Positions 17,853 to 26,628 of a DNA stretch of 64,000 nucleotides are shown in pieces. Numbering within the stretch: the stretch's first letter is position 1; each line of letters begins with the position of its first letter. The stretch comes from Clostridium septicum. Its GTDB lineage: Bacteria; Bacillota; Clostridia; Clostridiales; Clostridiaceae. Below the pieces are notes generated by a model. That model was not told the DNA's origin and did not search any database. It was given only the letters and a program-made list of their open reading frames with translations. A program made the translations under genes and the position numbers. The stretch spans positions 186,001 to 250,000 of the forward strand of contig NZ_CP023671.1 in assembly GCF_003606265.1 (NCBI RefSeq), written 5' to 3'.

Positions 17853-18374
17853 TTCAGCTATATTTTCTTTTATAACTACTGCTGCTTGAGACATACTTTC
17901 ATCAATTTCCTTTGCCACCTGTTCAAATGAAGTTTGCATAGTTTGAATTAAGGCTATTTTCTTACTTTCTATTTCTCTATCAAGCTGCGTTAAAATTTCA
18001 TTAGAATACTCTCTTGATCCTAGTCTAATTGCCTTAGCATCCCTTTGTGCTAGGGCGATTATTTCATTTGCTCTTATTTTAGCTTCTTTAACTATATCAT
18101 GATTTTCTACATTTTTTTTCATTAATTCAAATGTATCTTTTTTTAAGTTTTCATACTCTTTTTGTGCATCTTGAAGTATTCTATCCTTTTCACTTACTAC
18201 CCACTTAGCCTTTTTAAGTTGATCCGGCATATAATTTATTATTTGATCTATTATTTCATCAACTTCTCTTTTATCTATCATAGTCTTTCCTGTAATAGGA
18301 ACTTTTGGTGCATTATCTATTATTTCTTGTAGATACTCTAAAAGTTCAAGTATATTTGATTCTTGCTTATCCAT
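17838..18374 (-). CDS. Coiled-coil ATPase-annotated protein of unknown role
   Basis: About 178 residues, highly charged and helical, with coiled coil from roughly residue 60 to the end (QKEYENLKKDTFELMKKN, AKIRANEIIALAQRDA). No Walker motif is present, so the common database label ATPase is probably carried over from V-type ATPase subunit E/H likeness. The gene is regularly found between coaD and ylbJ in clostridia. The start MDKQESNILELLEYL has GAGGGGTGGA upstream. It may be a DivIVA- or scaffold-like protein, but I see no firm evidence. Confidence 0.8.
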   Translation of the reverse strand: MDKQESNILELLEYLQEIIDNAPKVPITGKTMIDKREVDEIIDQIINYMPDQLKKAKWVVSEKDRILQDAQKEYENLKKDTFELMKKNVENHDIVKEAKIRANEIIALAQRDAKAIRLGSREYSNEILTQLDREIESKKIALIQTMQTSFEQVAKEIDESMSQAAVVIKENIAELRSM

Positions 18375-18393
18375 AAAAAAATCCACCCCTCTT

Positions 18394-18870
18394 TTATCTT
18401 ATTTTATCTATAATATCTGGAATAATCTCATCTGGAACAAGACCCTTAATACAGCCCCCAAACTTAGCAACTTGTTTTACTGAAGAAGAACTTACATATG
18501 AATACTCAGATGATGTCATCATAAAAACTGTTTCTATATTTGAGTCTAATTTTGAATTCATAAGAGCCATCTGAAACTCATACTCAAAATCTGAAACTGT
18601 TCTTAATCCCTTTAAAATAATATTTGAATTATTAAGCCTTGCAAAATCAACCAGTAGCCCCTCGAATCTTAAAACCTCTACATTATCTAAATCTTTAGTT
18701 ACTTTCTTTATTAAAGAAACCCTTTCTTCTGAACTAAATAACCCTTTTTTATCTACATTTACCAAAACCGCCACTATAAGTTTATCGAAAGCCTTTGCAC
18801 CTCGCCTTATAATGTCTAAATGTCCATTTGTTATAGGGTCAAAGCTTCCTGGATAAACTGCTACTTTCAT
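18394..18870 (-). CDS. coaD: Phosphopantetheine adenylyltransferase
   Basis: Fourth step of coenzyme A synthesis: adenylates 4'-phosphopantetheine. 158 residues. [20 protein letters not shown] holds the TNGH nucleotidyltransferase motif, and [18 protein letters not shown] is the second conserved motif. It follows rsmD with 23 bases between, the usual rsmD-coaD pair. Confidence 0.98.
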   Translation of the reverse strand: MKVAVYPGSFDPITNGHLDIIRRGAKAFDKLIVAVLVNVDKKGLFSSEERVSLIKKVTKDLDNVEVLRFEGLLVDFARLNNSNIILKGLRTVSDFEYEFQMALMNSKLDSNIETVFMMTSSEYSYVSSSSVKQVAKFGGCIKGLVPDEIIPDIIDKIR

Positions 18871-18893
18871 TTTTATCCCCCTTAACCTATCCT

Positions 18894-19445
18894 CTACTTA
18901 TATTTATAAAAACAAATTGTTGTATTTCCATACTTTTTACTTCTTATTAATATTATATCTTCAAAACCTTCATATATATCTTCTATAGAATCTATTTTAG
19001 TTACAATTATACCATTTTCTTTTAGTAAGTTATTTTCTTTAACTATTTTAATAGCTTCTGGTATCATTTCTTTACAATAAGGTGGGTCTATGAAAATTAT
19101 ATCAAACACCTTATCTTTTTTTGCTAAAGTCCTTAAAGCTTCATATGAATCCATATTTAGTCCAGTACAGAAATCTTCAAACTTTAAGTTTTCAATATTT
19201 TCTTTAAGTAAAGGAAATGTTATTTGACTCTTATCAACTAAATAAACTTCCTTAGCTCCCCTACTTGCCGCCTCTAACCCAAGACTTCCTGTTCCTGCAA
19301 AAACATCAATAACTACAGAATCAGGTACATACCCCTGAATAATACTAAACATAGCTTCTTTTACTCTATCTAAAGTTGGTCTAGTTTCCATAGTTGCAGG
19401 AGGGATTAACTTACGTCCTCTGGCTTTTCCTGCTATTATTCTCAT
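18894..19445 (-). CDS. rsmD: 16S rRNA (guanine966-N2)-methyltransferase
   Basis: Methylates G966 of 16S rRNA. 183 residues of Rossmann-fold methyltransferase. [13 protein letters not shown] and [15 protein letters not shown] are family signatures; [20 protein letters not shown] is the SAM-binding motif and FIDPPY the catalytic NPPY-type motif. It is followed directly by coaD. Confidence 0.96.
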   Translation of the reverse strand: MRIIAGKARGRKLIPPATMETRPTLDRVKEAMFSIIQGYVPDSVVIDVFAGTGSLGLEAASRGAKEVYLVDKSQITFPLLKENIENLKFEDFCTGLNMDSYEALRTLAKKDKVFDIIFIDPPYCKEMIPEAIKIVKENNLLKENGIIVTKIDSIEDIYEGFEDIILIRSKKYGNTTICFYKYK

Positions 19446-19509
19446 TTGAATTCCTCCTTAGGTACTATTGTTCTAATTTTATCATAATATTTTTATATAT
19501 ACAATTTAT

Positions 19510-21540
19510 TTAATTAAAACAAATATATCTACTCCATCTTTCTATTGATTTTGCTATTTCTTTGCATATTCTAATAGCTTCAATTTCTTTAGAATTTAAA
19601 AGCCTATTTGCTTCACCTCTTGCACATCTTAAAATATTTATATCTTCATATATATCTGCAAGTATTAGTCCTTCATCACCACTTTGTCTTAAACCAAACA
19701 TTTCTCCTGAACCCCTAAGCTTTAAATCCTCTTCGGATATATAAAATCCATCTGTCGACTCTGTCATTATTTCCATTCTTTTTTTAGTAATCTTACTTTT
19801 AGCTTTACCTATAAGTATGCAATATGATTCATATTCACCTCTTCCTACTCTTCCCCTTAATTGATGCAATTGTGCTAATCCAAACCTTTCTGAGTTCTCG
19901 ATTATCATTACTGAAGCATTTGGAACATTCACTCCAACTTCTATTACCGTTGTTGATATAATTAATTTGGTTTTATTTTCTTTAAATCTATTTATAATTT
20001 CATCTTTTTCTTTCGCTTTCATTTTTCCGTGCAAAATTTCTATTGTAGTATCTTTAAACACACCGCTTTTCAATTCTGAAAATAATTTTTCTACTGAATT
20101 TAACTCTAATTTTTCATCTTCTTCAATAAGAGGACATACTATATAAACTTGCCTTCCTTTATTAATCTCACTAAGAGCTAATTCATAAGCCAAATTTCTT
20201 TTATCATCATTAAAGAACTTAGTATCTATTTTTTTTCTACCTGGAGGAAGTTTATCTATTATAGAAACATCTAAGTCTGAATATAAATATAAAGCTAATG
20301 TTCTAGGAATTGGAGTAGCAGTCATAACAAGTACATCTGGTCTCCTTCCTTTATTAATAAGCTTACTTCTTTGCTCTACTCCGAATCTATGTTGCTCATC
20401 TGTAATAACTAAACCTAAATTTTTAAACTCAACATCTTCTTGAATAAGTGCATGAGTTCCTATTACAATAAAAGCCTTATCCGATGATATCTTTTCTTTT
20501 ATTCTTCTTTTCTCTTTCAAACTTGTACTTCCAGTTAATAATTCTATATCTACATTAAAATTTTCAAATAATTTTTTTGCTTCTTCATAATGTTGATTTG
20601 CAAGTATTTCTGTAGGCACCATTAAAGACGCTTGATATCCATTTTTTACAACATTAAACATAGCAATTAATGCCACTATCGTTTTCCCACTTCCTACATC
20701 TCCTTGAACTAATCTATTCATAGAATATATACTCTTTTGATCCCTTAATATTTCTCTAACAACTTTGGTTTGAGCTTCTGTTAATTGAAATGGAAGGGAT
20801 TCTTTTAAGTCTTTAAGTTCATCTACCCACTTAAAGTTTATTCCTTTACTACTTCTCAATTTATTTTTTAATAATAGTAGCTTCATAGAATATGTGAATA
20901 ACTCCTGAAATTTAAGTCTAGTTATAGACATATCTAATTCATTTTTCCCACTTGGAAAATGTATATTTCTAATTGCTTTATCTAAAGAATATAAGTTATA
21001 CTTTTCAATTAAATCCTTAGGTAAATTCTCTGTAATTATTATTTCCTGTAAAACCTGATTAATTAACTTTGTTAAAATTCTATCTGTTAAATCTCCTTTT
21101 AAAGGATATTTAGGTATTATTTCATTATTTTTAGCTTCTTTACATCCTATTATAGGATTTATTATTTCTAGTTTACTTCCTATTTTCTTAAATTTCCCAA
21201 CTAAATCATACGTTTCTCCAATTCTATATGAAGACTTTATATACTTTTGATTAAACCATTTCCCCTGAACTAAATGACCCATATAGTGAAAATTAATTGT
21301 GGATATAGTTTTTCCGGTTTTTGTCTTTATATCTTTTCCAAATTCAATTACTTTGCAAGATAATATCTGCTTTTCATTTTCATCTATTTCTTGAAAACTT
21401 ATATTTCCTCTTATAAATTCATAATCCCTTGGAAAATATAATAATAAGTCTAAAATTGTAAAAATACCACATTTATTTAGTCTTTCTGTAAGCTTAGGTC
21501 CTACTCCCTTTACAGAAGATATATCTTCTGAAATATTCAT
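19510..21540 (-). CDS. recG: ATP-dependent DNA helicase RecG
   Basis: Remodels stalled replication forks and Holliday junctions. 676 residues. The N-terminal wedge/OB domain (SSVKGVGPKLTERL, then about residues 50-150) grips branched DNA. Helicase motifs follow: I VQGDVGSGKTIVA near residue 278, II DEQHRFG, III TATPIPRTL, VI QLRGRVGRG. Full length and intact. Confidence 0.98.
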   Translation of the reverse strand: MNISEDISSVKGVGPKLTERLNKCGIFTILDLLLYFPRDYEFIRGNISFQEIDENEKQILSCKVIEFGKDIKTKTGKTISTINFHYMGHLVQGKWFNQKYIKSSYRIGETYDLVGKFKKIGSKLEIINPIIGCKEAKNNEIIPKYPLKGDLTDRILTKLINQVLQEIIITENLPKDLIEKYNLYSLDKAIRNIHFPSGKNELDMSITRLKFQELFTYSMKLLLLKNKLRSSKGINFKWVDELKDLKESLPFQLTEAQTKVVREILRDQKSIYSMNRLVQGDVGSGKTIVALIAMFNVVKNGYQASLMVPTEILANQHYEEAKKLFENFNVDIELLTGSTSLKEKRRIKEKISSDKAFIVIGTHALIQEDVEFKNLGLVITDEQHRFGVEQRSKLINKGRRPDVLVMTATPIPRTLALYLYSDLDVSIIDKLPPGRKKIDTKFFNDDKRNLAYELALSEINKGRQVYIVCPLIEEDEKLELNSVEKLFSELKSGVFKDTTIEILHGKMKAKEKDEIINRFKENKTKLIISTTVIEVGVNVPNASVMIIENSERFGLAQLHQLRGRVGRGEYESYCILIGKAKSKITKKRMEIMTESTDGFYISEEDLKLRGSGEMFGLRQSGDEGLILADIYEDINILRCARGEANRLLNSKEIEAIRICKEIAKSIERWSRYICFN

Positions 21541-21574
21541 ATACTCACCTCTAATAAATCATCATATAATATTA

Positions 21575-21620
21575 AAGCACAAGGTATTATTAACTGTAAA
21601 CAGTTTAATACCCTGTGCTT
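21575..21620 (-). terminator. Long imperfect hairpin between the FakA-like gene and recG
   Basis: AAGCACA/TGTGCTT and GGTATTA/TAATACC pair around a short inner stem, with a one-base mismatch and a two-base bulge. It lies 19 bases past the upstream stop. The tail TAATATTATAT is a poor U tract, so it may attenuate recG rather than fully terminate. Confidence 0.5.
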
Positions 21621-21638
21621 ATAAATTAAATAAAATTA

Positions 21639-23273
21639 TTATTCAACTGACATTATAAAATAATAAAGTGGTTGTTCTCCACTATAGCATTGAACATCGA
21701 AGTCACTATATTTTTCTTCTAATTTAGCCATAAATTCATTTAACTTTTCTTCATCTACATCTTTACCATAAAATATTGTTATAAGTTCACTATCTTCATC
21801 TATCATTTCTTCTAAAATTTCTTCTGCAACATTAAAATAGTCTTCTCCAACTTTTTTAATCTTACCTTCCATTAGACCTAACATATTTCCTTGTTTTATT
21901 TCTATACCATCAATTTCAGTATCTCTAACAGCATATGTTACTGATCCAGTTTTAACCATACTTATAGCTTCTTTTAATGCTTCTTCATTTTCATCAACTT
22001 CACCCTCATGGTTAAACATAGTAATACATGTTATTCCTTGAGGAATAGTTTTTGTTTCTATTACTCTTACATCTTTATCTGAAATTTCTGCTGCTTGATT
22101 TGCAGACATAATTATATTCTTGTTATTTGGAAGTATAAATATATGTTCAGCATTTATTTTTGACACACACTCCATTATATCTTGAGTTGATGGATTCATT
22201 GTTTGGCCACCTTCAATTACATAATCAACACCAAGATCTTTAAATATGTTTGTAATTCCACTTCCCATAGCTACTGAAATAAAAGCATATTTTTTCATTT
22301 CAGTTTCTTCAACAACTGCCACTTCTTCATTATTATAGAATTCTTTTTCCATAAGTTCTCTATGTTCTTCTCTCATATTGTCTATCTTTATTTTTGACAA
22401 TTCTCCCAACTTAACAGCTCTTGATAAAACATTTCCTGGATCATTTGTATGGATATGCACTTTTATTACATCTTCATATCCTACAACCACTGCTGAATCC
22501 CCTAAAGGTTCTATTTCACTCCTAAATGCTTCTGCTTTTTTTGCATCTCCTAATACAATAAACTCTGTACAATATCCAAATTTAATATCTATATCTTCTA
22601 TTCCTTTTGCAACACTTGCACTTTGTGATGGATTTATATCCTTAATTTCTGCTTTTATATTATCTCTTAAAGCATCATACATCCCTTTAAGAATTATATA
22701 TAAGCCCATTCCACCAGAATCTACTACTTTTGCCTTTTTTAAAGCTGGTAATAATTCCGGAGTCTTATCTAACATTTTCTTAGCTTCTAAAACAACTGTG
22801 TCCATAAGACTTGTTAAGTCTTGTGAATCCGATACAATAGCTCCTTCTGCTGCTGCTCTTATAACTGATAAAATAGTTCCTTCCGTTGGTCTCATAACAG
22901 CCTTATATGCTGAATTACTACCTTCCTTTAAAGCTATTGCAAATTCTATTGCATCAACTTCATCCTTACCTTCAAGGCCTTTTGAAATTCCTCTAAGTAT
23001 TTGAGAAAGAATAACTCCAGAGTTACCTCTTGCTCCCATAAGAGCACCTTTCGCAAGTTTCTTAGACATTTCTCCTATAGAATTTGAATTAATTCCTTCT
23101 ATTTCCTTAACTGCTGCCTTAAAAGTTGCTGACATATTTGTTCCGGTGTCTCCATCTGGAACTGGAAATACGTTTAACGAATTAACAAAATCACTTTGCT
23201 CTAATAATCTATTGCTACCATTAACAACCATATTATAAAAATCATGGCCATTTATTTTTTGATATTTCATCAT
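21639..23273 (-). CDS. FakA-like dihydroxyacetone/fatty acid kinase family protein (YloV)
   Basis: 544 residues. The N-terminal DhaL domain has NVFPVPDGDTGTNM near residue 30 and GARGNSGVILSQ, the nucleotide and magnesium site. The C-terminal part (from about residue 330) is the DegV-interacting half seen in FakA. In Staphylococcus FakA phosphorylates fatty acids held by FakB (DegV) proteins for phospholipid synthesis. No fakB is in this window, so the substrate is inferred from family. The Asp23 gene just upstream is its usual partner in Firmicutes. Confidence 0.9.
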   Translation of the reverse strand: MMKYQKINGHDFYNMVVNGSNRLLEQSDFVNSLNVFPVPDGDTGTNMSATFKAAVKEIEGINSNSIGEMSKKLAKGALMGARGNSGVILSQILRGISKGLEGKDEVDAIEFAIALKEGSNSAYKAVMRPTEGTILSVIRAAAEGAIVSDSQDLTSLMDTVVLEAKKMLDKTPELLPALKKAKVVDSGGMGLYIILKGMYDALRDNIKAEIKDINPSQSASVAKGIEDIDIKFGYCTEFIVLGDAKKAEAFRSEIEPLGDSAVVVGYEDVIKVHIHTNDPGNVLSRAVKLGELSKIKIDNMREEHRELMEKEFYNNEEVAVVEETEMKKYAFISVAMGSGITNIFKDLGVDYVIEGGQTMNPSTQDIMECVSKINAEHIFILPNNKNIIMSANQAAEISDKDVRVIETKTIPQGITCITMFNHEGEVDENEEALKEAISMVKTGSVTYAVRDTEIDGIEIKQGNMLGLMEGKIKKVGEDYFNVAEEILEEMIDEDSELITIFYGKDVDEEKLNEFMAKLEEKYSDFDVQCYSGEQPLYYFIMSVE

Positions 23274-23281
23274 CTTACCTC

Positions 23282-23632
23282 CTAGACTCTAACGGCTTGA
23301 ACATTTACTGTAATAGATGAAACTTTTAAACCAGTAAAGTTTTCTACGCTATAACGTACTTTTTGTATTATATTATTAGCTATTACAGAAATTTTAGTTC
23401 CATACTCTACCATAACAAATAATTCTATTAATAATTTATCATCATCATTAAAGTTTAGCTTAACGCCTTTACTTAAATTTTCTATTCTCATAAGTTCCCA
23501 GAAACCTTCTGTAGCATTCTTAGAAACCATTCCTACTACTCCATAACATTCCATTGTTGAAAGTCCAACTATCTTGGCTAATACCTCTTCTGAGTAATGT
23601 ACATTTCCAAGTTCATTTGAATATCCTACCAT
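23282..23632 (-). CDS. Asp23/Gls24 family envelope stress protein (YloU)
   Basis: 116-residue Asp23-family protein. GNVHYSEEVLAKIVGLSTMECYGVVGM is the domain start and VENFTGLKVSSITVNVQAV its end. In Staphylococcus aureus Asp23 coats the inner membrane via AmaP; no membrane anchor gene is seen here. It lies 8 bases before the FakA-like gene and is probably cotranscribed. Confidence 0.93.
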   Translation of the reverse strand: MVGYSNELGNVHYSEEVLAKIVGLSTMECYGVVGMVSKNATEGFWELMRIENLSKGVKLNFNDDDKLLIELFVMVEYGTKISVIANNIIQKVRYSVENFTGLKVSSITVNVQAVRV

Positions 23633-23666
23633 AATAGACTCCTCCTTATAAATATCCTTATACTAT

Positions 23667-23695
23667 ATTCTATATTACTTATAATTATTATTCAA
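23667..23695 (-). promoter_or_regulatory. Candidate promoter of the Asp23-FakA-recG operon
   Basis: TTGAAT and TAGAAT with a 17-base spacer on the minus strand, 35 bases before the Asp23 gene start. Confidence 0.5.
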
Positions 23696-23790
23696 GTGTA
23701 AATATTATATGTAGTATTTTGATAATTCCCTTCTATTCCTTTAGAAATTAATCATATTTTATATTATGTTCAAGTTTTTTTAATTTTTAC

Positions 23791-23820
23791 TTGCAAAATT
23801 ATTGCTTTATGTGATAAAAT
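23791..23820 (+). promoter_or_regulatory. Promoter of rpmB
   Basis: TTGCAA and TAAAAT with an 18-base spacer; the -10 carries an upstream TG (TGATAAAAT), making it an extended -10. The 55-base leader contains a small TGAAGA/TCTTCA hairpin. Confidence 0.65.
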
Positions 23821-23875
23821 GTAATCTGTCCTATTGAAGAGAAATTATCTTCACAACATAAGGAGGTGTTTTCAA

Positions 23876-24067
23876 GTGGCAAGAAGATGCGAAGTTTGTA
23901 ACAAGGGTGTAGTATCAGGAACTCAATACTCCCACTCACATCGTCAATCAAAGAGAACTTGGGCTCCTAACATAAAGAGAGTAAAGGCTTTAGTTAATGG
24001 AACACCAAAAACAGTTCATGTATGTACAAGATGCCTTAGATCTGGTAAGGTTCAAAGAGCAATATAA
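23876..24067 (+). CDS. rpmB: 50S ribosomal protein L28
   Basis: L28, 63 residues. Start is a GTG giving MARRCEVCNKGVVSGTQYSHS, with AAGGAGGTG well spaced before it. A longer in-frame ATG upstream would add 14 residues never seen in L28 and is rejected. The CxxC pairs CEVC and CTRC make this the zinc-binding form. It is a single-gene unit closed by a strong terminator. Confidence 0.97.
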   Translation: MARRCEVCNKGVVSGTQYSHSHRQSKRTWAPNIKRVKALVNGTPKTVHVCTRCLRSGKVQRAI

Positions 24068-24075
24068 GTTCAGAT

Positions 24076-24109
24076 AAAAAATGCAATTGATTAATCAATT
24101 GCATTTTTT
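24076..24109 (+). terminator. Bidirectional intrinsic terminator of rpmB (and spoVM)
   Basis: AAAAAATGCAATTGATT is followed at once by its exact complement, a 34-base perfect palindrome with U runs on both strands. It serves rpmB on plus and could stop spoVM transcripts on minus. Confidence 0.85.
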
Positions 24110-24178
24110 ACATTATAAAGAGTATATTTTAACTCTTTATTTATTATACATATAGTCTAATTTTCTCATATGTACTAA

Positions 24179-24247
24179 TTATTTTCTTCTAAAAAATTTT
24201 ATAAAGTTTGATAAAAATTTTGGTAACTTTATAGCAATTATCTTCAT
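24179..24247 (-). CDS. spoVM: Stage V sporulation protein SpoVM (22 residues)
   Basis: The 22-residue frame MKIIAIKLPKFLSNFIKFFRRK aligns with B. subtilis SpoVM, which starts MKFYTIKLPKFLGG. IKLPKFL is identical and the key Pro9, needed for curvature recognition, is in place. It is an amphipathic helix that marks the convex forespore membrane and recruits SpoIVA (also in this window). GGGGG lies eight bases before the ATG. Position between rpmB and thiN matches Bacillus. Too short for standard gene callers, so easily missed. Confidence 0.93.
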   Translation of the reverse strand: MKIIAIKLPKFLSNFIKFFRRK

Positions 24248-24267
24248 TTCTTTTCCCCCTTATCTTA

Positions 24268-24327
24268 ATAAAAAAATCACTCACTCCTATATACTTATTG
24301 TATGCAGCATATAAGAATTGAGTGATT
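24268..24327 (-). terminator. Terminator of the thiN-rpe-rsgA operon
   Basis: AATCACTCA/TGAGTGATT 9-bp stem with a 35-base loop, followed by TTTTTTT. The hairpin starts 17 bases after the thiN stop. The large loop holds a sigma-E-like -10 box for spoVM. Confidence 0.7.
24297..24304 (-). promoter_or_regulatory. Candidate sigma-E -10 box for spoVM
   Basis: CATACAAT on the minus strand equals the sigma-E -10 consensus as known from Bacillus, 49 bases before the spoVM start. spoVM is sigma-E-dependent in B. subtilis. No convincing -35 (KMATATT) is seen at the right distance, which lowers confidence. Confidence 0.5.
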
Positions 24328-24343
24328 ACTTTTTTAAAAAAGT

Positions 24344-24979
24344 TTAATCATTTGTATATAAAACCATTAATGGACCATTTTTAAAACTAATTTCAATAGG
24401 ACTATCTAAAAATTCGTTAGATACAGTTAAAGAATCTCCTATCTCTAAATCATAATTATATAAATTATATTTAGATCCTTTTATAGTAAGTCCAATTACT
24501 TTTTTTGAGTAAGCTTGAAATGATATTGTATCTCCATAATTTCCATAAAGAGTACAATTTTTATTAATTAGATATATTCTATTATTATCATCTATTATTT
24601 CTGCTTTTATATCTAATTTAATAGCTTTTAATAAAAGGCCTATGTTACCTAATACATGATCATATCTAGTTCCTGTAGCTCCTAGAAGCAATATTTCTGT
24701 ACAACCTTTATCTATTGCTAAATTAAAGGCACTAGTTGTATCTGTAAAATCTTTTTCTTCTTTAAATTTGGTTTTGGGAACACCAAGGTTTTCAAATTTT
24801 AAAATTGTTTCTTTTGAAGCTGAGTCAAAATCACCTAATATATAACTTGGAGTTATATTATTTTTTAAAAGTACTTCACAACCTTTATCTGCTCCTATAA
24901 TAATAGAAGCATTTTTTATTGCGTTTTTTAAAATCTTCTCTGAAGGTGCTTTTCCCCCTGAAACAATAACAGCTTTCAT
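24344..24979 (-). CDS. thiN: Thiamine pyrophosphokinase
   Basis: Makes thiamine pyrophosphate from thiamine and ATP. 211 residues. GADKGCEVLL, YILGDFDSAS and KDFTDTTSAFNLAI are the conserved substrate and magnesium motifs, and LLLGATGTRYDHVLGNI is the family signature. The start is four bases downstream of the rpe stop. Confidence 0.95.
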   Translation of the reverse strand: MKAVIVSGGKAPSEKILKNAIKNASIIIGADKGCEVLLKNNITPSYILGDFDSASKETILKFENLGVPKTKFKEEKDFTDTTSAFNLAIDKGCTEILLLGATGTRYDHVLGNIGLLLKAIKLDIKAEIIDDNNRIYLINKNCTLYGNYGDTISFQAYSKKVIGLTIKGSKYNLYNYDLEIGDSLTVSNEFLDSPIEISFKNGPLMVLYTND

Positions 24980-24982
24980 TTA

Positions 24983-25627
24983 TTATCCTCTTAGCGCTTT
25001 TATATTCTCTTCATATTTCCCATTACCAAAAACAGCTGAACCGGCAACTAAAACATTAGCTCCTGCTTCTATCAACGCCTTTGCATTTGTCTTGTCTACA
25101 CCGCCATCAACTTCAATTAATAAATCATTATTAGAAATTTTACTCATTTCCTTTACTTCTCTGATTTTATCTAAAGCATATGGAATAAATTTTTGCCCTC
25201 CAAAACCTGGATTTACTGACATAATAAGAACCATATCTAAATTGCCTATTATATCCTTTAAAACAGTTGTAGGCGTACCAGGATTTATAGCAACTCCTGC
25301 CTTAACTCCCTTTGATTTAATATATTGAATTGCTCTATCTATATGTCTGTCTGCTTCATAGTGAATTGTTATTATATCTGCTCCCGCTTCTACAAAAGCA
25401 TCTATAAAATTTGCAGGATTATCTATCATTAAATGTACATCAAATATTTTACTTGTTTTATTTCTTATTGATTTTATAACTGGTAATCCTAATGATATAT
25501 TAGGAACGAATGAACCATCCATTACATCTATGTGAATTACCTCTGCCCCTGCCTTGTCTATACTTTGTATTTCTTCTCCTAATTTTGAAAAATCTGCTGA
25601 TAAAATTGAAGGTGCTATCCTTACCAT
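24983..25627 (-). CDS. rpe: Ribulose-phosphate 3-epimerase
   Basis: Interconverts ribulose 5-phosphate and xylulose 5-phosphate in the pentose phosphate pathway. 214-residue TIM barrel. It starts [28 protein letters not shown] and [12 protein letters not shown] hold metal and phosphate ligands, and [10 protein letters not shown] is conserved. It overlaps the rsgA end by 7 bases. Confidence 0.98.
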   Translation of the reverse strand: MVRIAPSILSADFSKLGEEIQSIDKAGAEVIHIDVMDGSFVPNISLGLPVIKSIRNKTSKIFDVHLMIDNPANFIDAFVEAGADIITIHYEADRHIDRAIQYIKSKGVKAGVAINPGTPTTVLKDIIGNLDMVLIMSVNPGFGGQKFIPYALDKIREVKEMSKISNNDLLIEVDGGVDKTNAKALIEAGANVLVAGSAVFGNGKYEENIKALRG

Positions 25628-26490
25628 TTATTATTCCTCCCATCCATTATTTCTTCTAAAGTTCTAATATAAAACTTATATCTATATTCATTAATTTTCC
25701 CCTCTTGAACAGCTTGTTTAACTGAACATTTAGGTTCTTTGTTATGAAGACATCCTCTAAATTTACAATTATGATTATATTCTTCAAACTCCGGAAAACA
25801 ATATCTAAGTTCTTCCTTATCAATAAAATTTACTTCTAAAGTTGAAAAACCTGGTGTATCAACTAAATAACCATCAGATATCTCTATAAGCTCACTATGT
25901 CTAGTTGTATGCTTACCTCTTCCTATTTTATCTGAAACTTTTCCTGTTTCCATATGATCTCTATTTATTAGTTTATTTATTAGTGTAGATTTTCCTGCTC
26001 CTGATGGACCACATAAAACTGTTTCATTTCCCCTAAGTTTTTCTTTAAGACTCTCTATTCCTTCGCCTTTTTTTGCATTTATATATAATACTTCATAACC
26101 TATATCATTAATTTTTTTCCTTATTTCTTCTCTTTCTTCATTTGATACTAAATCCACTTTATTTAAACAAACTATTGATTTTATGTTATTATGTTCACAA
26201 AGAATTAAAAATCTATTTAAAAGATCAAAATTAATATCTGGGTTCTTAATTGCAAAAACAACAAAGGCTTGAGTGACATTTGCTATAGTAGGCCTTATAA
26301 GTTCTGAAGATCTTTCTAATATATCTTCTATAACTCCTTTACCATTTTCAACATTTATAATAACATTATCTCCAACGATGGGCTTCATATCTCTATGTCT
26401 AAATTTACCTCTTGCTTTACATTCTATAAGCCCCTTTTCGGTTTTAATGTAATAAAATCCACCTATTCCCTTAATTATTTTTCCTTTCAT
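25621..26490 (-). CDS. rsgA: Ribosome small subunit-dependent GTPase A
   Basis: Late 30S assembly GTPase. 289 residues: an N-terminal OB fold, a circularly permuted GTPase with LNKVDLV (G4) before [14 protein letters not shown] (G1) and DTPGFS (G3), and a C-terminal zinc site [14 protein letters not shown]. The conserved order prkC-rsgA-rpe-thiN is as in Bacillus. Confidence 0.97.
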   Translation of the reverse strand: MKGKIIKGIGGFYYIKTEKGLIECKARGKFRHRDMKPIVGDNVIINVENGKGVIEDILERSSELIRPTIANVTQAFVVFAIKNPDINFDLLNRFLILCEHNNIKSIVCLNKVDLVSNEEREEIRKKINDIGYEVLYINAKKGEGIESLKEKLRGNETVLCGPSGAGKSTLINKLINRDHMETGKVSDKIGRGKHTTRHSELIEISDGYLVDTPGFSTLEVNFIDKEELRYCFPEFEEYNHNCKFRGCLHNKEPKCSVKQAVQEGKINEYRYKFYIRTLEEIMDGRNNKW

Positions 26491-26521
26491 AATACCTCCA
26501 TATATTTTATTCTCCTTATTT

Positions 26522-26551
26522 ATAATAAACAGATTTCACCAAAAAATGCAA
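26522..26551 (-). promoter_or_regulatory. Candidate promoter of rsgA-rpe-thiN
   Basis: TTGCAT and TATTAT with an 18-base spacer on the minus strand, about 32 bases before rsgA and after the prkC terminator. Confidence 0.45.
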
Positions 26552-26598
26552 ATAATTTTTTATATTATATATAAATTAAATTATATTTCACCTTTAAA

Positions 26599-26628
26599 TA
26601 AAAAAATCAGCATTATGCTGATTTTTTT
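26599..26628 (-). terminator. Intrinsic terminator after prkC
   Basis: AAAAAATCAGCAT/ATGCTGATTTTTT stem with a short loop and a run of seven T on the minus strand, directly after the prkC stop codon. Confidence 0.85.

Noticed and set aside
22378-23004. 208-residue plus-strand frame inside the FakA-like gene
   Set aside because: Antisense shadow in a well conserved gene; no ribosome binding site.
23834-23875. Longer rpmB start at an upstream ATG
   Set aside because: It adds residues absent from all L28 proteins and lies upstream of the strong Shine-Dalgarno that serves the GTG.
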